Positions 1-10,798 of a stretch of 64,000 nucleotides of DNA are shown here, one piece after another; the stretch's first letter is position 1; each line of letters starts with the position of its first letter. The position numbers and the translations under genes are program-made. A model generated the notes under the pieces. The model searched no databases. It was given only the letters and a program-made list of their open reading frames with translations, and had not been told where the DNA came from. The stretch is from Flavivirga eckloniae (GTDB taxonomy: Bacteria > Bacteroidota > Bacteroidia > Flavobacteriales > Flavobacteriaceae): NCBI RefSeq assembly GCF_002886045.1, contig NZ_CP025791.1, positions 4,169,001-4,233,000 on the forward strand, written 5' to 3'.

Positions 1-654
1 GATTTTCAAAAATTCATTTCAGGATTCCAAGTATTAAATACAGAATTAGTTATCTGTAACTTAGATCCTAAGGTTAATTTTAATTTGGAAATTACTATTG
101 AAAAAGGTAGAGGTTATGTTCCTGCAGAAGAAAATAAGAAAGCTGCTGCACCAATAGGAACGATCTTTACAGATTCAATATACACACCAATAAAGAATGT
201 TAAGTATAGTATTGAGAACTATCGTGTAGAGCAAAAAACCGATTACGAAAAATTAGTTTTTGAGATTATTACAGATGGTTCAATTACACCACAAGATGCC
301 TTAACAGAAGCAGCTAAAACGTTAATTCACCACTTCATGTTATTCTCTGATGAGCGTATCACTTTAGAAGCTGATGAAATTGCACAAACTGAAACATACG
401 ATGAGGAATCATTACATATGAGACAGTTGCTTAAAACTAAGTTAATCGATATGGATTTATCTGTACGTGCGCTTAACTGTTTAAAAGCTGCAGAAGTTGA
501 TACTTTAGGAGATTTAGTATCATTCAACAAAAACGATTTAATGAAATTCAGAAACTTCGGTAAGAAGTCTTTAACAGAACTAGAAGAACTAGTAAACGTT
601 AAAGGATTAAATTTCGGAATGGATTTAAGCAAATATAAATTAGATAAAGACTAA
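1..654 (+). CDS. rpoA: RNA polymerase alpha subunit, 3' part
   Basis: The frame is open from base 1 to the TAA at 652-654, so the 5' end lies outside the window. The residues before the first ATG (position 85) continue the alpha N-terminal domain, so that ATG is not the start. Visible are the end of the N-terminal dimerisation domain and, at the C-terminus, the alpha-CTD with its helix-hairpin-helix ending ([16 protein letters not shown]). The CTD contacts UP elements and activators. The order rpoA-rplQ is the usual end of the ribosomal protein/alpha operon, which supports the call. Identity is close to certain; only the length is unknown. Confidence 0.97.
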   Translation, partial: DFQKFISGFQVLNTELVICNLDPKVNFNLEITIEKGRGYVPAEENKKAAAPIGTIFTDSIYTPIKNVKYSIENYRVEQKTDYEKLVFEIITDGSITPQDALTEAAKTLIHHFMLFSDERITLEADEIAQTETYDEESLHMRQLLKTKLIDMDLSVRALNCLKAAEVDTLGDLVSFNKNDLMKFRNFGKKSLTELEELVNVKGLNFGMDLSKYKLDKD

Positions 655-701
655 CAATTTTAGATTTTAGAATGACGTATTAAAAAGGGTCAAATTTCTC
701 A

Positions 702-736
702 AATCAAAAATCGTAAATCAAGAATCATAAATCAAA
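702..736. repeat. degenerate 7-bp tandem repeat
   Basis: Five consecutive heptamers (AATCAAA, AATCGTA, AATCAAG, AATCATA, AATCAAA) lie in the rpoA-rplQ spacer. They look like a decayed member of the heptanucleotide array class seen elsewhere in the window (31708, 31855, 52450, 52625, 55360). Confidence 0.55.
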
Positions 737-804
737 AAATAACTCCTTTATAGTTTGCTCCTCAATAATGGGTAGTAGCAAGATAAAGGTTTAAAACAAA
801 TGTC

Positions 805-1284
805 ATGAGACACGGAAAAAAATTCAATCATTTAGGTAGAAAAACAGCTCACAGAAAATCAATGTTAGCTAATATGGCTTGTTCTTTAATAGAACACAAG
901 CGTATTAATACAACGGTTGCCAAAGCAAAAGCTTTAAAGCAATTTGTTGAGCCTATGATTACAAAATCTAAGGAAGACACGACTCACAACAGACGTATTG
1001 TAATGTCTCGTCTTAGACAAAAAGAAGCAGTTGCAGAATTATTTAGAGATGTAGCAGCTAAAGTTGCAGATCGTCCAGGAGGTTACACAAGAATTATTAA
1101 GCTTGGTAATCGTTTAGGAGATAATGCAGATATGGCTATGATAGAGCTTGTAGATTACAACGAAATTTACAACGCTGGCAAGCAGAAAGCTAAGAAAACA
1201 ACAAGAAGAAGTAGAAGAGGTGGTGCCAAGCCAGCTGCTGCTCCGGCCGTTGAGACTAAAGCAACAAACGAAGAGGAAGAATAA
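805..1284 (+). CDS. rplQ: 50S ribosomal protein L17
   Basis: L17 is a large-subunit protein near the peptide exit tunnel. The N-terminus [20 protein letters not shown] is the family signature, and the core runs to about residue 120. The 159-residue length includes a Lys/Arg/Ala-rich, then acidic tail (about 125-159), which is longer than the E. coli protein and common in Bacteroidota. The gene follows rpoA by 150 nt and is closed by an intrinsic terminator at 1309-1341, marking the end of the ribosomal operon. Confidence 0.97.
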   Translation: MRHGKKFNHLGRKTAHRKSMLANMACSLIEHKRINTTVAKAKALKQFVEPMITKSKEDTTHNRRIVMSRLRQKEAVAELFRDVAAKVADRPGGYTRIIKLGNRLGDNADMAMIELVDYNEIYNAGKQKAKKTTRRSRRGGAKPAAAPAVETKATNEEEE

Positions 1285-1308
1285 ATGTTAATAAGCATTT
1301 GAAATATT

Positions 1309-1341
1309 AAGGATAAACTATTTTAGTTTATCCTTTTTTTT
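1309..1341 (+). terminator. intrinsic terminator after rplQ
   Basis: Ten-base arms AAGGATAAAC and GTTTATCCTT surround a 7-nt loop and are followed by a T-run. Confidence 0.85.
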
Positions 1342-1369
1342 ATGCAATTTTGCTAAACTTTTGAAAAAT

Positions 1370-2473
1370 ATGAAATATCAAAAAAGACAAAAAGCCATCA
1401 TTCTTCTAGCAGATGGTACTATTTTTTACGGTAAAGCTGTTGGAAACAAGCAAGGAACTTCTTTTGGCGAAGTTTGTTTTAATACAGGTATGACTGGTTA
1501 CCAAGAGATTTTTACAGACCCATCTTACTACGGGCAATTAATGGTAACAACAAATGCTCATATTGGTAATTATGGAACGAATGCCGATGAAGTAGAGTCG
1601 GATTCCATTAAAATTGCAGGGTTAATTTGTAAAAATTTCAGTTATGAGTATTCACGAGTAGATTCTGAAGGCTCATTGGAAGAGTTTTTAGATAAAAATA
1701 ACCTGTTGGCTATTTCAGATGTTGATACGCGTGCCTTAGTAAGCTATATTAGAGATAATGGAGCGATGAATGCCTTAATCTCTACAGAAGTTGATAACAT
1801 TGAAGGTCTTAAGAAGCAATTAGCAGAAGTACCTAATATGGAAGGTTTAGAGTTAGCATCAAAAGTGTCTACTAAAGAACCTTACTATTATGGAGATGAA
1901 AATGCAACGTATAAAGTAGCAGCTTTAGACATAGGAATTAAGAAGAATATCTTAAGAAATATAGCAAAAAGAGACGCTTATATAAAAGTGTTTCCTTATA
2001 ATTCTAAATTCGAGGATTTAGAAGCATTTAAACCAGATGGATACTTTTTGTCTAATGGCCCTGGAGATCCGGAACCATTGGTAGAAGCACAAGCTTTAGC
2101 AAAGGAAATTATAAAAAGAGATTTACCTTTATTTGGTATTTGTTTAGGACATCAGGTTATTGCCAGAGCGAATGGAATTTCCACCTATAAGATGCATAAT
2201 GGACATAGAGGTATTAATCACCCTGTGAAAAACCTGATAACAGGAAAAGGTGAAATTACATCTCAAAACCATGGGTTTGCAGTAAATAGAGAAGAAGCAG
2301 AAGCGAATCCGGATTTACAAGTAACACACTTGCATCTAAACGATGACACCGTTGCTGGTTTAGCCATGAAAAACAAAAATTGTTTTTCAGTGCAATATCA
2401 TCCCGAAGCAAGTCCTGGACCGCACGATTCAGAATACCTTTTCGATCAATTCATTGAGAATATCAAAAAATAA
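1370..2473 (+). CDS. carA: carbamoyl-phosphate synthase small subunit
   Basis: CarA is the glutaminase subunit of carbamoyl-phosphate synthase. It releases ammonia from glutamine for the large subunit, feeding arginine and pyrimidine synthesis. The N-terminal CPSase small-chain domain begins ILLADGTIFYGKAVG. The C-terminal class I amidotransferase domain has the nucleophile Cys in FGICLGHQ (about residue 258) and the HPE motif in QYHPEASPGP. The length of 367 aa is typical. The ATG at 1370 is preferred over an in-frame TTG at 1361. carB is not adjacent. The gene stands alone between two terminators, so it is probably monocistronic. Confidence 0.96.
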   Translation: MKYQKRQKAIILLADGTIFYGKAVGNKQGTSFGEVCFNTGMTGYQEIFTDPSYYGQLMVTTNAHIGNYGTNADEVESDSIKIAGLICKNFSYEYSRVDSEGSLEEFLDKNNLLAISDVDTRALVSYIRDNGAMNALISTEVDNIEGLKKQLAEVPNMEGLELASKVSTKEPYYYGDENATYKVAALDIGIKKNILRNIAKRDAYIKVFPYNSKFEDLEAFKPDGYFLSNGPGDPEPLVEAQALAKEIIKRDLPLFGICLGHQVIARANGISTYKMHNGHRGINHPVKNLITGKGEITSQNHGFAVNREEAEANPDLQVTHLHLNDDTVAGLAMKNKNCFSVQYHPEASPGPHDSEYLFDQFIENIKK

Positions 2474-2480
2474 AATAACG

Positions 2481-2521
2481 AAATAAGCCTCAAAAAAGCA
2501 CATTTTTTTTGAGGCTTATTT
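2481..2521 (+). terminator. intrinsic terminator after carA
   Basis: The arms AAATAAGCCTC and GAGGCTTATTT are extended by A-run/T-run pairing. The hairpin starts 8 nt after the carA stop and may work in both directions. Confidence 0.8.
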
Positions 2522-2704
2522 ATAACGCAATAGTTTGATGATTTTAGTTCATATTGAGAACTTTAGGTTGATGAAAACAAGATGCCGAAAAGTTCCTTTA
2601 TTTTACTAAAACGTTGTAGATGTAGTTTTGAGTATTTCTTCAAAAACATCTTAAAATAAAGAAGATTTAGCCGTAAATTTGAAGCAATAAAAGTTTAAAA
2701 ATAA

Positions 2705-4000
<1,296 letters not shown>

Positions 4001-4020
4001 TACCATTAGAATTTATAAAA

Positions 4021-4058
4021 AAAGCGATTATTATTTTTTAATAATCGCTTTTTTTTTG
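4021..4058 (+). terminator. intrinsic terminator after eno
   Basis: The arms AAAGCGATTATTA and TAATAATCGCTTT are followed by a long T-run. Confidence 0.88.
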
Positions 4059-4171
4059 GTATCAATTTTAGCAATATAGCAATTATAAAAACCTTTGGGT
4101 ACTTCCTTCTTAAATAGGGGGATATTTCGTAAATTAGCAACTGACTTCATAAATAAAAATTATTCAAATAC

Positions 4172-5458
4172 ATGGTTAAAACTGCTACGATAGAAATAGA
4201 TGGTCAGAAGACCGAATTGCCAGTAATCAAAGGAACGGAAAATGAATCCGCAATTGATGTTTCAAAACTTAGAAGTGCTACGAGAGGTGTAATAACTTTA
4301 GACCCAGGATATAAAAATACTGGTTCTTGCGAAAGTGCTATTACATTTTTAGATGGAGAAAAAGGTATTTTAAGATATAGAGGTTATTCTATTGAGGAAC
4401 TAGCCGAAAAAGCCGATTTTTTAGAAGTAGCTTACCTTTTAATTTTTGGAGAGTTACCTACTAAAGAGCAAAACGATAAATTTCATGACGATATTAGAGC
4501 AGAATCGATAGTTGATGAGGATATAAAAAAGATTGTTGATGCTTTTCCTAAAGCAGCCCACCCTATGGGGGTTATAGCTTCTTTAACAAGTGCTTTAACA
4601 TCGTTTAACCCTTCTTCGGTTAATGTAAATTCTGAAGAAGCTATGTATAAGTCTGTAGTACGAATTTTGGGTAAATTCCCGGTACTAGTAGCATGGACTT
4701 TCCGTAAGAAAGAAGGTTTACCTCTTGATTATGGCGATAATGAGATAGGGTATGTAGAGAACATTTTAAAAATGATGTTCAGAAAGCCTAATGGTGAATA
4801 TAAGCAAAACAAAATTCTGGTTGATGCCTTAGATAAACTTTTAATACTACATGCAGATCATGAGCAAAATTGTTCAACATCAACAGTAAGAATTGTTGGT
4901 TCGTCGCATGCAGGATTATTTGCATCGCTTTCTGCTGGTATTTCAGCATTGTGGGGGCCATTACATGGTGGTGCTAACCAAGCTGTTTTAGAGATGTTAG
5001 AAGCTATAAAAGCAGATGATGGCGATACTAAAAAATATATGGCCAAAGCGAAAGATAAAAGCGACCCATTCCGTTTAATGGGCTTTGGACACCGAGTATA
5101 TAAAAATTTCGATCCTCGTGCCAAAATCATTAAAAAGGCAGCGGATGAAGTTTTAGCTGATTTAGGAGTAGAAGACCCTATTTTAGATATAGCAAAAGGA
5201 CTTGAAAAAGAAGCTCTAGAAGATCAATACTTTGTAGACAGAAGACTTTACCCGAACGTAGATTTTTACTCAGGTATTATTTACAGAGCTATGGGAATAC
5301 CAACAGATATGTTTACAGTAATGTTTGCTTTAGGACGTTTACCAGGCTGGATAGCACAATGGAGAGAAATGCGTTTACGTAAAGAGCCAATTGGAAGACC
5401 GCGACAAGTTTATATTGGTGAAACTGAAAGAAAGTTTATACCAGTTGAGGAAAGATAA
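4172..5458 (+). CDS. gltA: citrate synthase
   Basis: Citrate synthase condenses acetyl-CoA with oxaloacetate at the entry to the TCA cycle. At 428 residues it matches the hexameric (type II) bacterial enzymes. It has the small N-terminal beta-rich segment (IDVSKLRSATRGVITLDPGY), the first active-site His in LWGPLHGGANQAV, and the second His region MGFGHRVYKNFDPRAK. The C-terminal GRLPGWIAQWREM and GRPRQVYIGE are also typical. It is followed by a terminator and is convergent with nothing, so it is monocistronic. Confidence 0.98.
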   Translation: MVKTATIEIDGQKTELPVIKGTENESAIDVSKLRSATRGVITLDPGYKNTGSCESAITFLDGEKGILRYRGYSIEELAEKADFLEVAYLLIFGELPTKEQNDKFHDDIRAESIVDEDIKKIVDAFPKAAHPMGVIASLTSALTSFNPSSVNVNSEEAMYKSVVRILGKFPVLVAWTFRKKEGLPLDYGDNEIGYVENILKMMFRKPNGEYKQNKILVDALDKLLILHADHEQNCSTSTVRIVGSSHAGLFASLSAGISALWGPLHGGANQAVLEMLEAIKADDGDTKKYMAKAKDKSDPFRLMGFGHRVYKNFDPRAKIIKKAADEVLADLGVEDPILDIAKGLEKEALEDQYFVDRRLYPNVDFYSGIIYRAMGIPTDMFTVMFALGRLPGWIAQWREMRLRKEPIGRPRQVYIGETERKFIPVEER

Positions 5459-5483
5459 ATTTATTACTTTTTGTAATATTGTT

Positions 5484-5519
5484 AAGCTTCATAATACTTT
5501 TATGAAGCTTTTCTTTTTT
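5484..5519 (+). terminator. intrinsic terminator after gltA
   Basis: The stem AAGCTTCATAA / TTATGAAGCTT (one mismatch allowed) is followed by a T-rich run. Confidence 0.82.
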
Positions 5520-5565
5520 AAGAGTAATATTTTTTAGAATAATTCAAAAAGTCTTTAATTATTAC

Positions 5566-5573
5566 TAGTTTTG
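5566..5573 (+). promoter_or_regulatory. candidate Bacteroidota -7 box
   Basis: TAGTTTTG matches TAnnTTTG and is 38 nt upstream of the start at 5611. No convincing -33 TTTG was found. Confidence 0.4.
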
Positions 5574-5610
5574 CGTCCTCAAATAATGAAATATCTTTTA
5601 AAGGTATCCT

Positions 5611-6525
5611 ATGTTAGAATTAAGCGTTAAAAACGAAACATCAAGATTAAGAGCAGTTGTATTGGGTACAGCTCAAAGTAATGGTCCAACACCAAAAGTA
5701 GAAGAGTGTTACGATCCAAAAAGTATAGAGCATGTATTGGCAGGTACTTACCCAAAAGAAGCCGATATGATTCTTGAAATGGAAGCTGTTGCTAAGATTT
5801 TTGAAAAATATAACGTTACCGTTTATAGGCCAGAGGTTATTAAAGATTGTAATCAGATATTTTCCAGAGACATAGCTTTTGTAATCGAAGACAAGATAAT
5901 TAGAGCCAATATTTTACCCAATAGAGAAGCGGAGGTCATGGCTATAAAACATGTTTGGGATCAGGTAGAAAAAGAAAAGAGAATTATATTGCCAGAAGAG
6001 TGTCATGTAGAAGGAGGCGATGTAATGCCATGGAATGACTATATTTTTATTGGAACTTATTCTGGCGAGGATTACCCAGATATCATTACCGCACGCACAA
6101 ATATGGATGCCGTTATAGCCATTCAAGAACTATTTCCTAATAAGATTGTAAAATCCTTTGAACTTAGGAAATCCAACACAAACGCAAAAGAGAATGCGTT
6201 GCACTTAGACTGTTGTTTCCAGCCTATTGGAAAAGATAAAGCCATACTCCATAAGAATGGATTTTTAATAGAACGCGAGTACGAATGGTTAGTCGATTAT
6301 TTTGGGGAAGAAAACATTTTTGAAATTACTAAAGATGAAATGTACCAAATGTATAGTAATGTCTTTTCAATATCTGAAGATGTAATAATTTCAGAAAAGA
6401 ACTTTACACGATTAAACAAATGGTTACGGGAAAAAGGCTTTACAGTTGAAGAAGTACCTTATGCTGAAATTGCTAAGCAAGAAGGTTTATTGCGTTGTTC
6501 AACCATGCCTTTAATTCGCGATTAA
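5611..6525 (+). CDS. arginine deiminase/dimethylargininase-family hydrolase
   Basis: A guanidino-group-modifying enzyme of the ADI/DDAH superfamily, 304 aa. These enzymes hydrolyse arginine or methylarginine to citrulline through a Cys thiouronium intermediate. The catalytic parts are visible: acidic IFSRDIAF (about residue 90), the EGGD motif (VEGGDVMPW, about 135), the His in ENALHLDCC (about 196), and the C-terminal Cys in LLRCSTMPL (about 297). Substrate cannot be told from sequence: arginine, methylarginine and agmatine-like substrates are all possible. A second family member, CtlX-like, is at 11156, separated from this one by a sugar cassette. I believe the two genes usually neighbour each other in flavobacteria, which makes joint arginine/citrulline metabolism likely. 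Confidence 0.85.
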   Translation: MLELSVKNETSRLRAVVLGTAQSNGPTPKVEECYDPKSIEHVLAGTYPKEADMILEMEAVAKIFEKYNVTVYRPEVIKDCNQIFSRDIAFVIEDKIIRANILPNREAEVMAIKHVWDQVEKEKRIILPEECHVEGGDVMPWNDYIFIGTYSGEDYPDIITARTNMDAVIAIQELFPNKIVKSFELRKSNTNAKENALHLDCCFQPIGKDKAILHKNGFLIEREYEWLVDYFGEENIFEITKDEMYQMYSNVFSISEDVIISEKNFTRLNKWLREKGFTVEEVPYAEIAKQEGLLRCSTMPLIRD

Positions 6526-6560
6526 TAGTTAAGTGCTAGAAACCCCATAAAAAAAATATT

Positions 6561-7433
6561 TTAAAGTTTTTTTCTGTATTCAGTTGGAGTCATTGCCAGG
6601 TATTTCTTGAATTGTCTGTGAAAGAAGGACATATTCTCATAACCACAGCTATAAGCTAAATCAAGTAGTTTACTATCGGTGTCTTGTAATAACAAGCAGA
6701 CTTTACGTATTCTAAATTCATTAAGATAATTGGTAAAAGACCTGCTAAATTGTTTCTTAAAGTATTTACAAAAAGCACTTCGGGTCATAAAAGTAAGATC
6801 TGCCATATCTTGAATAGTGATTCTTTCCTGATACTTTTCATCAATATAATTCAAAATAGACATAGTTCTCGAATCTGATTTTTCTGAGAATTTATAACGA
6901 GTCCCCACTAACGATAAAAGTTCTTTATCATTACAATTGGCTAGTTCCAGTAAAATATCTAATAAATCAATAATCTTCTTTGCGGGTTTCGAACCACATA
7001 ACCTTTCAAGCTTTTTACAAATAGCTTCATTAAATACCATGTTGGTATACTTAACACCAAACTTTGAAGCTTCCAATAAATTGTAAATAGATTTTAACTC
7101 AATATTAGAACTTATAAACTTATCTAATACGCTACTATCCCATTGTACACAAGCAGATTTTACGCCGTTAGAATATCCTTTTTCGTTTTTCCAGCAATGC
7201 GGTACATTTTCTCCAATAAATACTAAATCTCCAGGAACAAAATGGTCTATACTGTTTCCTGCATATCTAATACCGCTACTTTTTATAATATAAGTAAGTT
7301 CATAGTCTTTGTGATAGTGCCAAGGCGCATCAAAACGATCATTCTCATAAATAAAAGCATGAATGGAACCATCAATTTCGTGTGGAATTAGTTCTAATTG
7401 AGGTTTCATACGATATAAATATTTATTGGACAA
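6561..7433 (-). CDS. AraC-family transcriptional regulator (cupin + HTH)
   Basis: A 290-residue regulator. The N-terminal sugar-binding cupin half contains APWHYHKDYELTYII and PGDLVFIGENVPHCW. The C-terminal AraC double helix-turn-helix (about residues 190-290) ends FHRQFKKYLAMTPTEYRKKL. It is divergent from the sugar kinase at 7511 with 77 nt between starts. The usual reading is a local activator of the kinase-isomerase-aldolase genes that senses the sugar or an intermediate. Met9 is an alternative start. Convergent with the ADI-like gene. Confidence 0.9.
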   Translation of the reverse strand: MSNKYLYRMKPQLELIPHEIDGSIHAFIYENDRFDAPWHYHKDYELTYIIKSSGIRYAGNSIDHFVPGDLVFIGENVPHCWKNEKGYSNGVKSACVQWDSSVLDKFISSNIELKSIYNLLEASKFGVKYTNMVFNEAICKKLERLCGSKPAKKIIDLLDILLELANCNDKELLSLVGTRYKFSEKSDSRTMSILNYIDEKYQERITIQDMADLTFMTRSAFCKYFKKQFSRSFTNYLNEFRIRKVCLLLQDTDSKLLDLAYSCGYENMSFFHRQFKKYLAMTPTEYRKKL

Positions 7434-7485
7434 TATAGTACATATTTTGTCATAATTAGGACTTAAAATGGGAATTTTTTTGCTA

Positions 7486-7493
7486 TAAATTTG
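7486..7493 (+). promoter_or_regulatory. candidate -7 box of the sugar cassette
   Basis: TAAATTTG fits TAnnTTTG and lies 17 nt before the kinase ATG, in the divergent control region shared with the AraC-type gene. Confidence 0.5.
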
Positions 7494-7510
7494 ACTTAAA
7501 TAGTTAAGTT

Positions 7511-8416
7511 ATGAGAGTTTTGTGTAGTGGATTGAATGTGGTAGATGTATTAGTATCTACGCCACTTAATATAAACCAAGGCGGGAAAAACCCTTGCGAA
7601 AAGATTTTATTACAGGGAGGTGCCCCGGCTGGCAATGCTGCTTGTGCCATAGCAAGATTGGGGCATGATGTATCGTTTTTGGGGTATTTCGGTAATAACC
7701 CCTTAAGTATGGTTGCTAAAGAAGAGCTTACCAAACATGGTGTTAAAGACGATCTTTTTGTATTCAAAGAACAAGCATCTCCAGCGATTGCCGTTGTTCA
7801 AATTGATGACGCTGGAGAACGTACCGTTCTGTATTCAACAGAATCATATATTCCATTTTCTCCAGAAGATATTGATGAAAACATCGTGAAGGATTTCGAT
7901 TTAATCCTGGTAGACGGTTATGACACCGAGATAAACTTGCACCTATTAAGATTGGCACACAGATTTGGAATAAAAAGTGTGTTGGATATGGAAGTAGCAG
8001 AAAAGCATATCATGAAAGAAATGTTAGCATTATGTACAGATGCTATTCTTCCTCTTGAGGCAGCAAAAAGTATATCGGGAAAAGAAAATACAATCGAAGC
8101 GCTAAAAGATGTTTCAGAAATAACAAAAGCGCAGGTTGTTATTACAGATGGTGCTAATGGTGCTTATGCCTTACAAAATGGTGAGTTGGTTCACCAACCA
8201 GCATTTAAAGTAAAAGTTGTTGATACTACAGGCTGCGGCGATTCGTTTCATGCGGCATACGCATCTGCTTTACTACAAGAGTTTAGTTTAACAGACAGGA
8301 TGCTCTATGCAAGTTATTACGCTTCACAGGTAGCACAGCATTATGGAGGCAGAACCTATCTGCCTAATAAAAGTTTTATGGAAGAAAACTGTCCATTGTT
8401 TATAAAAGATAAATAG
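7511..8416 (+). CDS. PfkB-family carbohydrate kinase
   Basis: A ribokinase-like (PfkB) sugar kinase of 301 aa. The N-terminus carries the sugar-binding GGAPAGNAACAIARLG signature. The C-terminal ATP/anion-hole signature is DTTGCGDSFHAAYASALL, with the catalytic Asp in GCGD. It would phosphorylate a ketose, most simply at C1, before the aldolase step encoded two genes downstream. Start at 7511 follows a -7 box closely. First gene of the operon kinase-isomerase-aldolase (8-nt gap, then a 17-nt overlap). The exact sugar is unknown. Confidence 0.88.
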   Translation: MRVLCSGLNVVDVLVSTPLNINQGGKNPCEKILLQGGAPAGNAACAIARLGHDVSFLGYFGNNPLSMVAKEELTKHGVKDDLFVFKEQASPAIAVVQIDDAGERTVLYSTESYIPFSPEDIDENIVKDFDLILVDGYDTEINLHLLRLAHRFGIKSVLDMEVAEKHIMKEMLALCTDAILPLEAAKSISGKENTIEALKDVSEITKAQVVITDGANGAYALQNGELVHQPAFKVKVVDTTGCGDSFHAAYASALLQEFSLTDRMLYASYYASQVAQHYGGRTYLPNKSFMEENCPLFIKDK

Positions 8417-8424
8417 AAAATATT

Positions 8425-9933
8425 ATGGAGTTGCTAAAAGAATTATCCATTAAAGAAGGTATTGTAAGCCACTTGTTCGAAAAAGTTATTACGCCTAAAA
8501 AACCTAATTATATAGCTAAAATGGCATTGGTAGGTATAGGTCTTGAAGAACATTTCGATTGGCAATCAATTTTAAAAAATTATAGTAGAGCCAAATCAGG
8601 TTTAGCTAAGGTGCTTCCCAAAGAGCGTTTTCAATTAATAGCCTCAGAAGAACCTATTCAAACCAAAGAGGCTATTTTTACATGGCTTAAAGACATGCAA
8701 GCACAGGGTATTGATGGTATTATTATATACCAAGCCTCATTTATAGCCGGAGACCTGGCGGCCACATTGGCACGCTGGTTAAATCAAAACAAAATTCCAA
8801 TATTAAGCTGGTCTCACGATGAAGAAACAGGAGGAAGATTGTCTAATAATAGATTGTGTGGACAAAACTTTCTATTGAATATTTTAAACTCATGCGGTGT
8901 AAAATATTCGTGGCTTTTTGAATCGCCCGAAGATAACGAGTTTAGCAGTAACATTTTAAAGTTCGCTAAATCGGTTTACGTAAAAGCCTCGATCAATCAA
9001 AAATCGGTAGGCATGGTTGGCGGATTTAGAGTTCCGGGTTTTTATGACTGTGAGTTAAACGAACTTTCACTATTAAATAGGTTTGGAATAAAAATAGACC
9101 GAATTGATTTTGATACTATTTGGCAACATGGAAAGAAGTTTAAGGACTCAACAATTCAAGAGATAAGGAAAGAGCTGCTTAATCATCCGTTGTGTAAATT
9201 TAATAATGTAACCGATCAGCAAATAGATAAATCCATCCGATTGTCTCTAGCTATGGCAGACTACGCACGTTTAAATGACTATTTGGGAATAGGGCTTAAA
9301 AACTGGCCCGAGCTTTTCGATCATTATGGAATAGCAGGTGATGGAGCAGGGGCTTTAGTGCAGGACTTAGGAATACCTGTGGCCGATGAGTCTGATATGG
9401 GAGCTTTACTAACCATGATTTTAATGAATCAAATAAGCTTTGAAGAAGCCATCCCTACATTGGTGGATTTGTCATTAATCAATAAAAGCAATAACCGAAT
9501 AGGCTTCTGGCATTGTGGAGGTGCACCTACAAAGCTTATTAATAGTGCTACAGGGTACGAAGTAAGAAACCACAGTATCTTAGAAAATTTTGATGTAGAT
9601 AGTAGTATGGGGATGTTGTTAGAGTTTTTACACAAGCAAGGTTCTGTAACAATTGCAAAGTATCAGTATCCAGATGCATCACGAGTTATGGCATGGGAAG
9701 GTGATATTTTACCTTCAGAAATGGCATTTAGAGGAAGCTATGCCGAAGTAGAGCCGAGGAAAAATTCAGCAGGAGATATTTTAAGTACCGTGTTAAATAA
9801 TGGTTTAGATCACCATTGGATTATTGGTCGCGGATATTTACAAAAAGATTTAAATGAATTAAATCATTGGTTAGGAATAGACAATATTGAAATAGAAATA
9901 AGTAAAGATCATTTGTATGGACACAGCAATTAA
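8425..9933 (+). CDS. L-fucose isomerase-like sugar isomerase
   Basis: A 502-residue protein of the FucI/AraA-like sugar isomerase superfamily, which converts aldoses to ketoses using a divalent metal. Supporting segments are the N-terminal Rossmann-like part (GIDGIIIYQASFIAGDLAA), the metal-binding region with VADESDMGALLTMILM, and FWHCGGAPTKL. The C-terminal His-rich NNGLDHHWIIGRGY could supply the metal His. It is shorter than E. coli FucI (about 590 aa) and clearly not an orthologue, so the substrate may differ from fucose or arabinose. Sits between a PfkB kinase and a class II aldolase, giving an isomerise, phosphorylate, cleave order. Confidence 0.75.
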   Translation: MELLKELSIKEGIVSHLFEKVITPKKPNYIAKMALVGIGLEEHFDWQSILKNYSRAKSGLAKVLPKERFQLIASEEPIQTKEAIFTWLKDMQAQGIDGIIIYQASFIAGDLAATLARWLNQNKIPILSWSHDEETGGRLSNNRLCGQNFLLNILNSCGVKYSWLFESPEDNEFSSNILKFAKSVYVKASINQKSVGMVGGFRVPGFYDCELNELSLLNRFGIKIDRIDFDTIWQHGKKFKDSTIQEIRKELLNHPLCKFNNVTDQQIDKSIRLSLAMADYARLNDYLGIGLKNWPELFDHYGIAGDGAGALVQDLGIPVADESDMGALLTMILMNQISFEEAIPTLVDLSLINKSNNRIGFWHCGGAPTKLINSATGYEVRNHSILENFDVDSSMGMLLEFLHKQGSVTIAKYQYPDASRVMAWEGDILPSEMAFRGSYAEVEPRKNSAGDILSTVLNNGLDHHWIIGRGYLQKDLNELNHWLGIDNIEIEISKDHLYGHSN

Positions 9934-10798
9934 AAATAACGTAAAGACGATTTACAATGAAGACTATAAAAGTCTTAAAGAATTATTCATTGATTATAGA
10001 GCTACCCAACGCTGCTTGCCATCTTTTAATGTTAATGATAATTACGATTTAAGGGCAGTGGTGGAAGCTTCAGATGAGATGGATACCCATGTTATGGTTA
10101 TGACCTATCCGCCAGTAGCAGAGCTTAACACTACAGAGGTTTTTCGTTCTCTGGTAGATGGCTTTAAAAAAGGATTCAAGAACGATATTTATCTTCACCT
10201 AGATCATAGTACATCTGTAGATTTGTGTAAAAGAGCGATAGATTCAGGTTACGATTCTGTTATGATTGACGGGTCTCAAGTATCCTTAAAAGAGAATATA
10301 AAAATGACAAAACAGGTAGTTGATTATGCGGCTTCTGCTGGTGTTGTTGTAGAAGCCGAAATAGGAAAGATAATGGGACGTGATGTGGTTGTGAAATCCG
10401 ATAATGATTTTTTGGCAGATGTAGATGAAGTTAAGCAATTATTTGAGACAACTGGTGTAGATATAGTTGCTGTAGGTATTGGTACTGCACACGGATTTAC
10501 GCCAACCGAACCTAAAATACATTTCGATAGATTACAGGAAATAGCAGAGGCAATTCCAGCACCTTTGGTTTTACATGGGGGAACAGGAATTCCTGATGTA
10601 GATATTCAAAAATCAATAAATATGGGGATGAGCAAAATTAACATAGGTACTATAGTGCATACTACCTATATGAAACATGCTTTCGAAGAAATTAAGAAAG
10701 CAGGAAACGACGCTTATCCACCATTTATTATGAAAAAGGTGCTTCCCAAAATAAAAGATGTTGTTAAGGATCGACTGAAAGCGGTTAATTTTAAATAA
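9917..10798 (+). CDS. class II ketose-(bis)phosphate aldolase
   Basis: A zinc-dependent class II aldolase of the Fba/GatY/KbaY family, 293 aa. The metal ligands are recognisable: His in IYLHLDHSTS, His in VGIGTAHGFTP and His in PLVLHGGTGIP, with an acidic VVEAEIGKIMG segment. The C-terminal NIGTIVHTTY corresponds to the phosphate-binding NIDT-like loop. It would split a ketose phosphate into dihydroxyacetone phosphate plus an aldehyde. The start overlaps the isomerase end by 17 nt, implying translational coupling. It is not the glycolytic Fba by context. Confidence 0.87.
   Translation: MDTAIKNNVKTIYNEDYKSLKELFIDYRATQRCLPSFNVNDNYDLRAVVEASDEMDTHVMVMTYPPVAELNTTEVFRSLVDGFKKGFKNDIYLHLDHSTSVDLCKRAIDSGYDSVMIDGSQVSLKENIKMTKQVVDYAASAGVVVEAEIGKIMGRDVVVKSDNDFLADVDEVKQLFETTGVDIVAVGIGTAHGFTPTEPKIHFDRLQEIAEAIPAPLVLHGGTGIPDVDIQKSINMGMSKINIGTIVHTTYMKHAFEEIKKAGNDAYPPFIMKKVLPKIKDVVKDRLKAVNFK

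Noticed and set aside
4858-5130. Minus-strand ORF inside gltA
   Set aside because: It is an antisense shadow of the conserved active-site coding region, as are similar frames within carA, eno, argS, gatB-aspS and the HerA-like gene.
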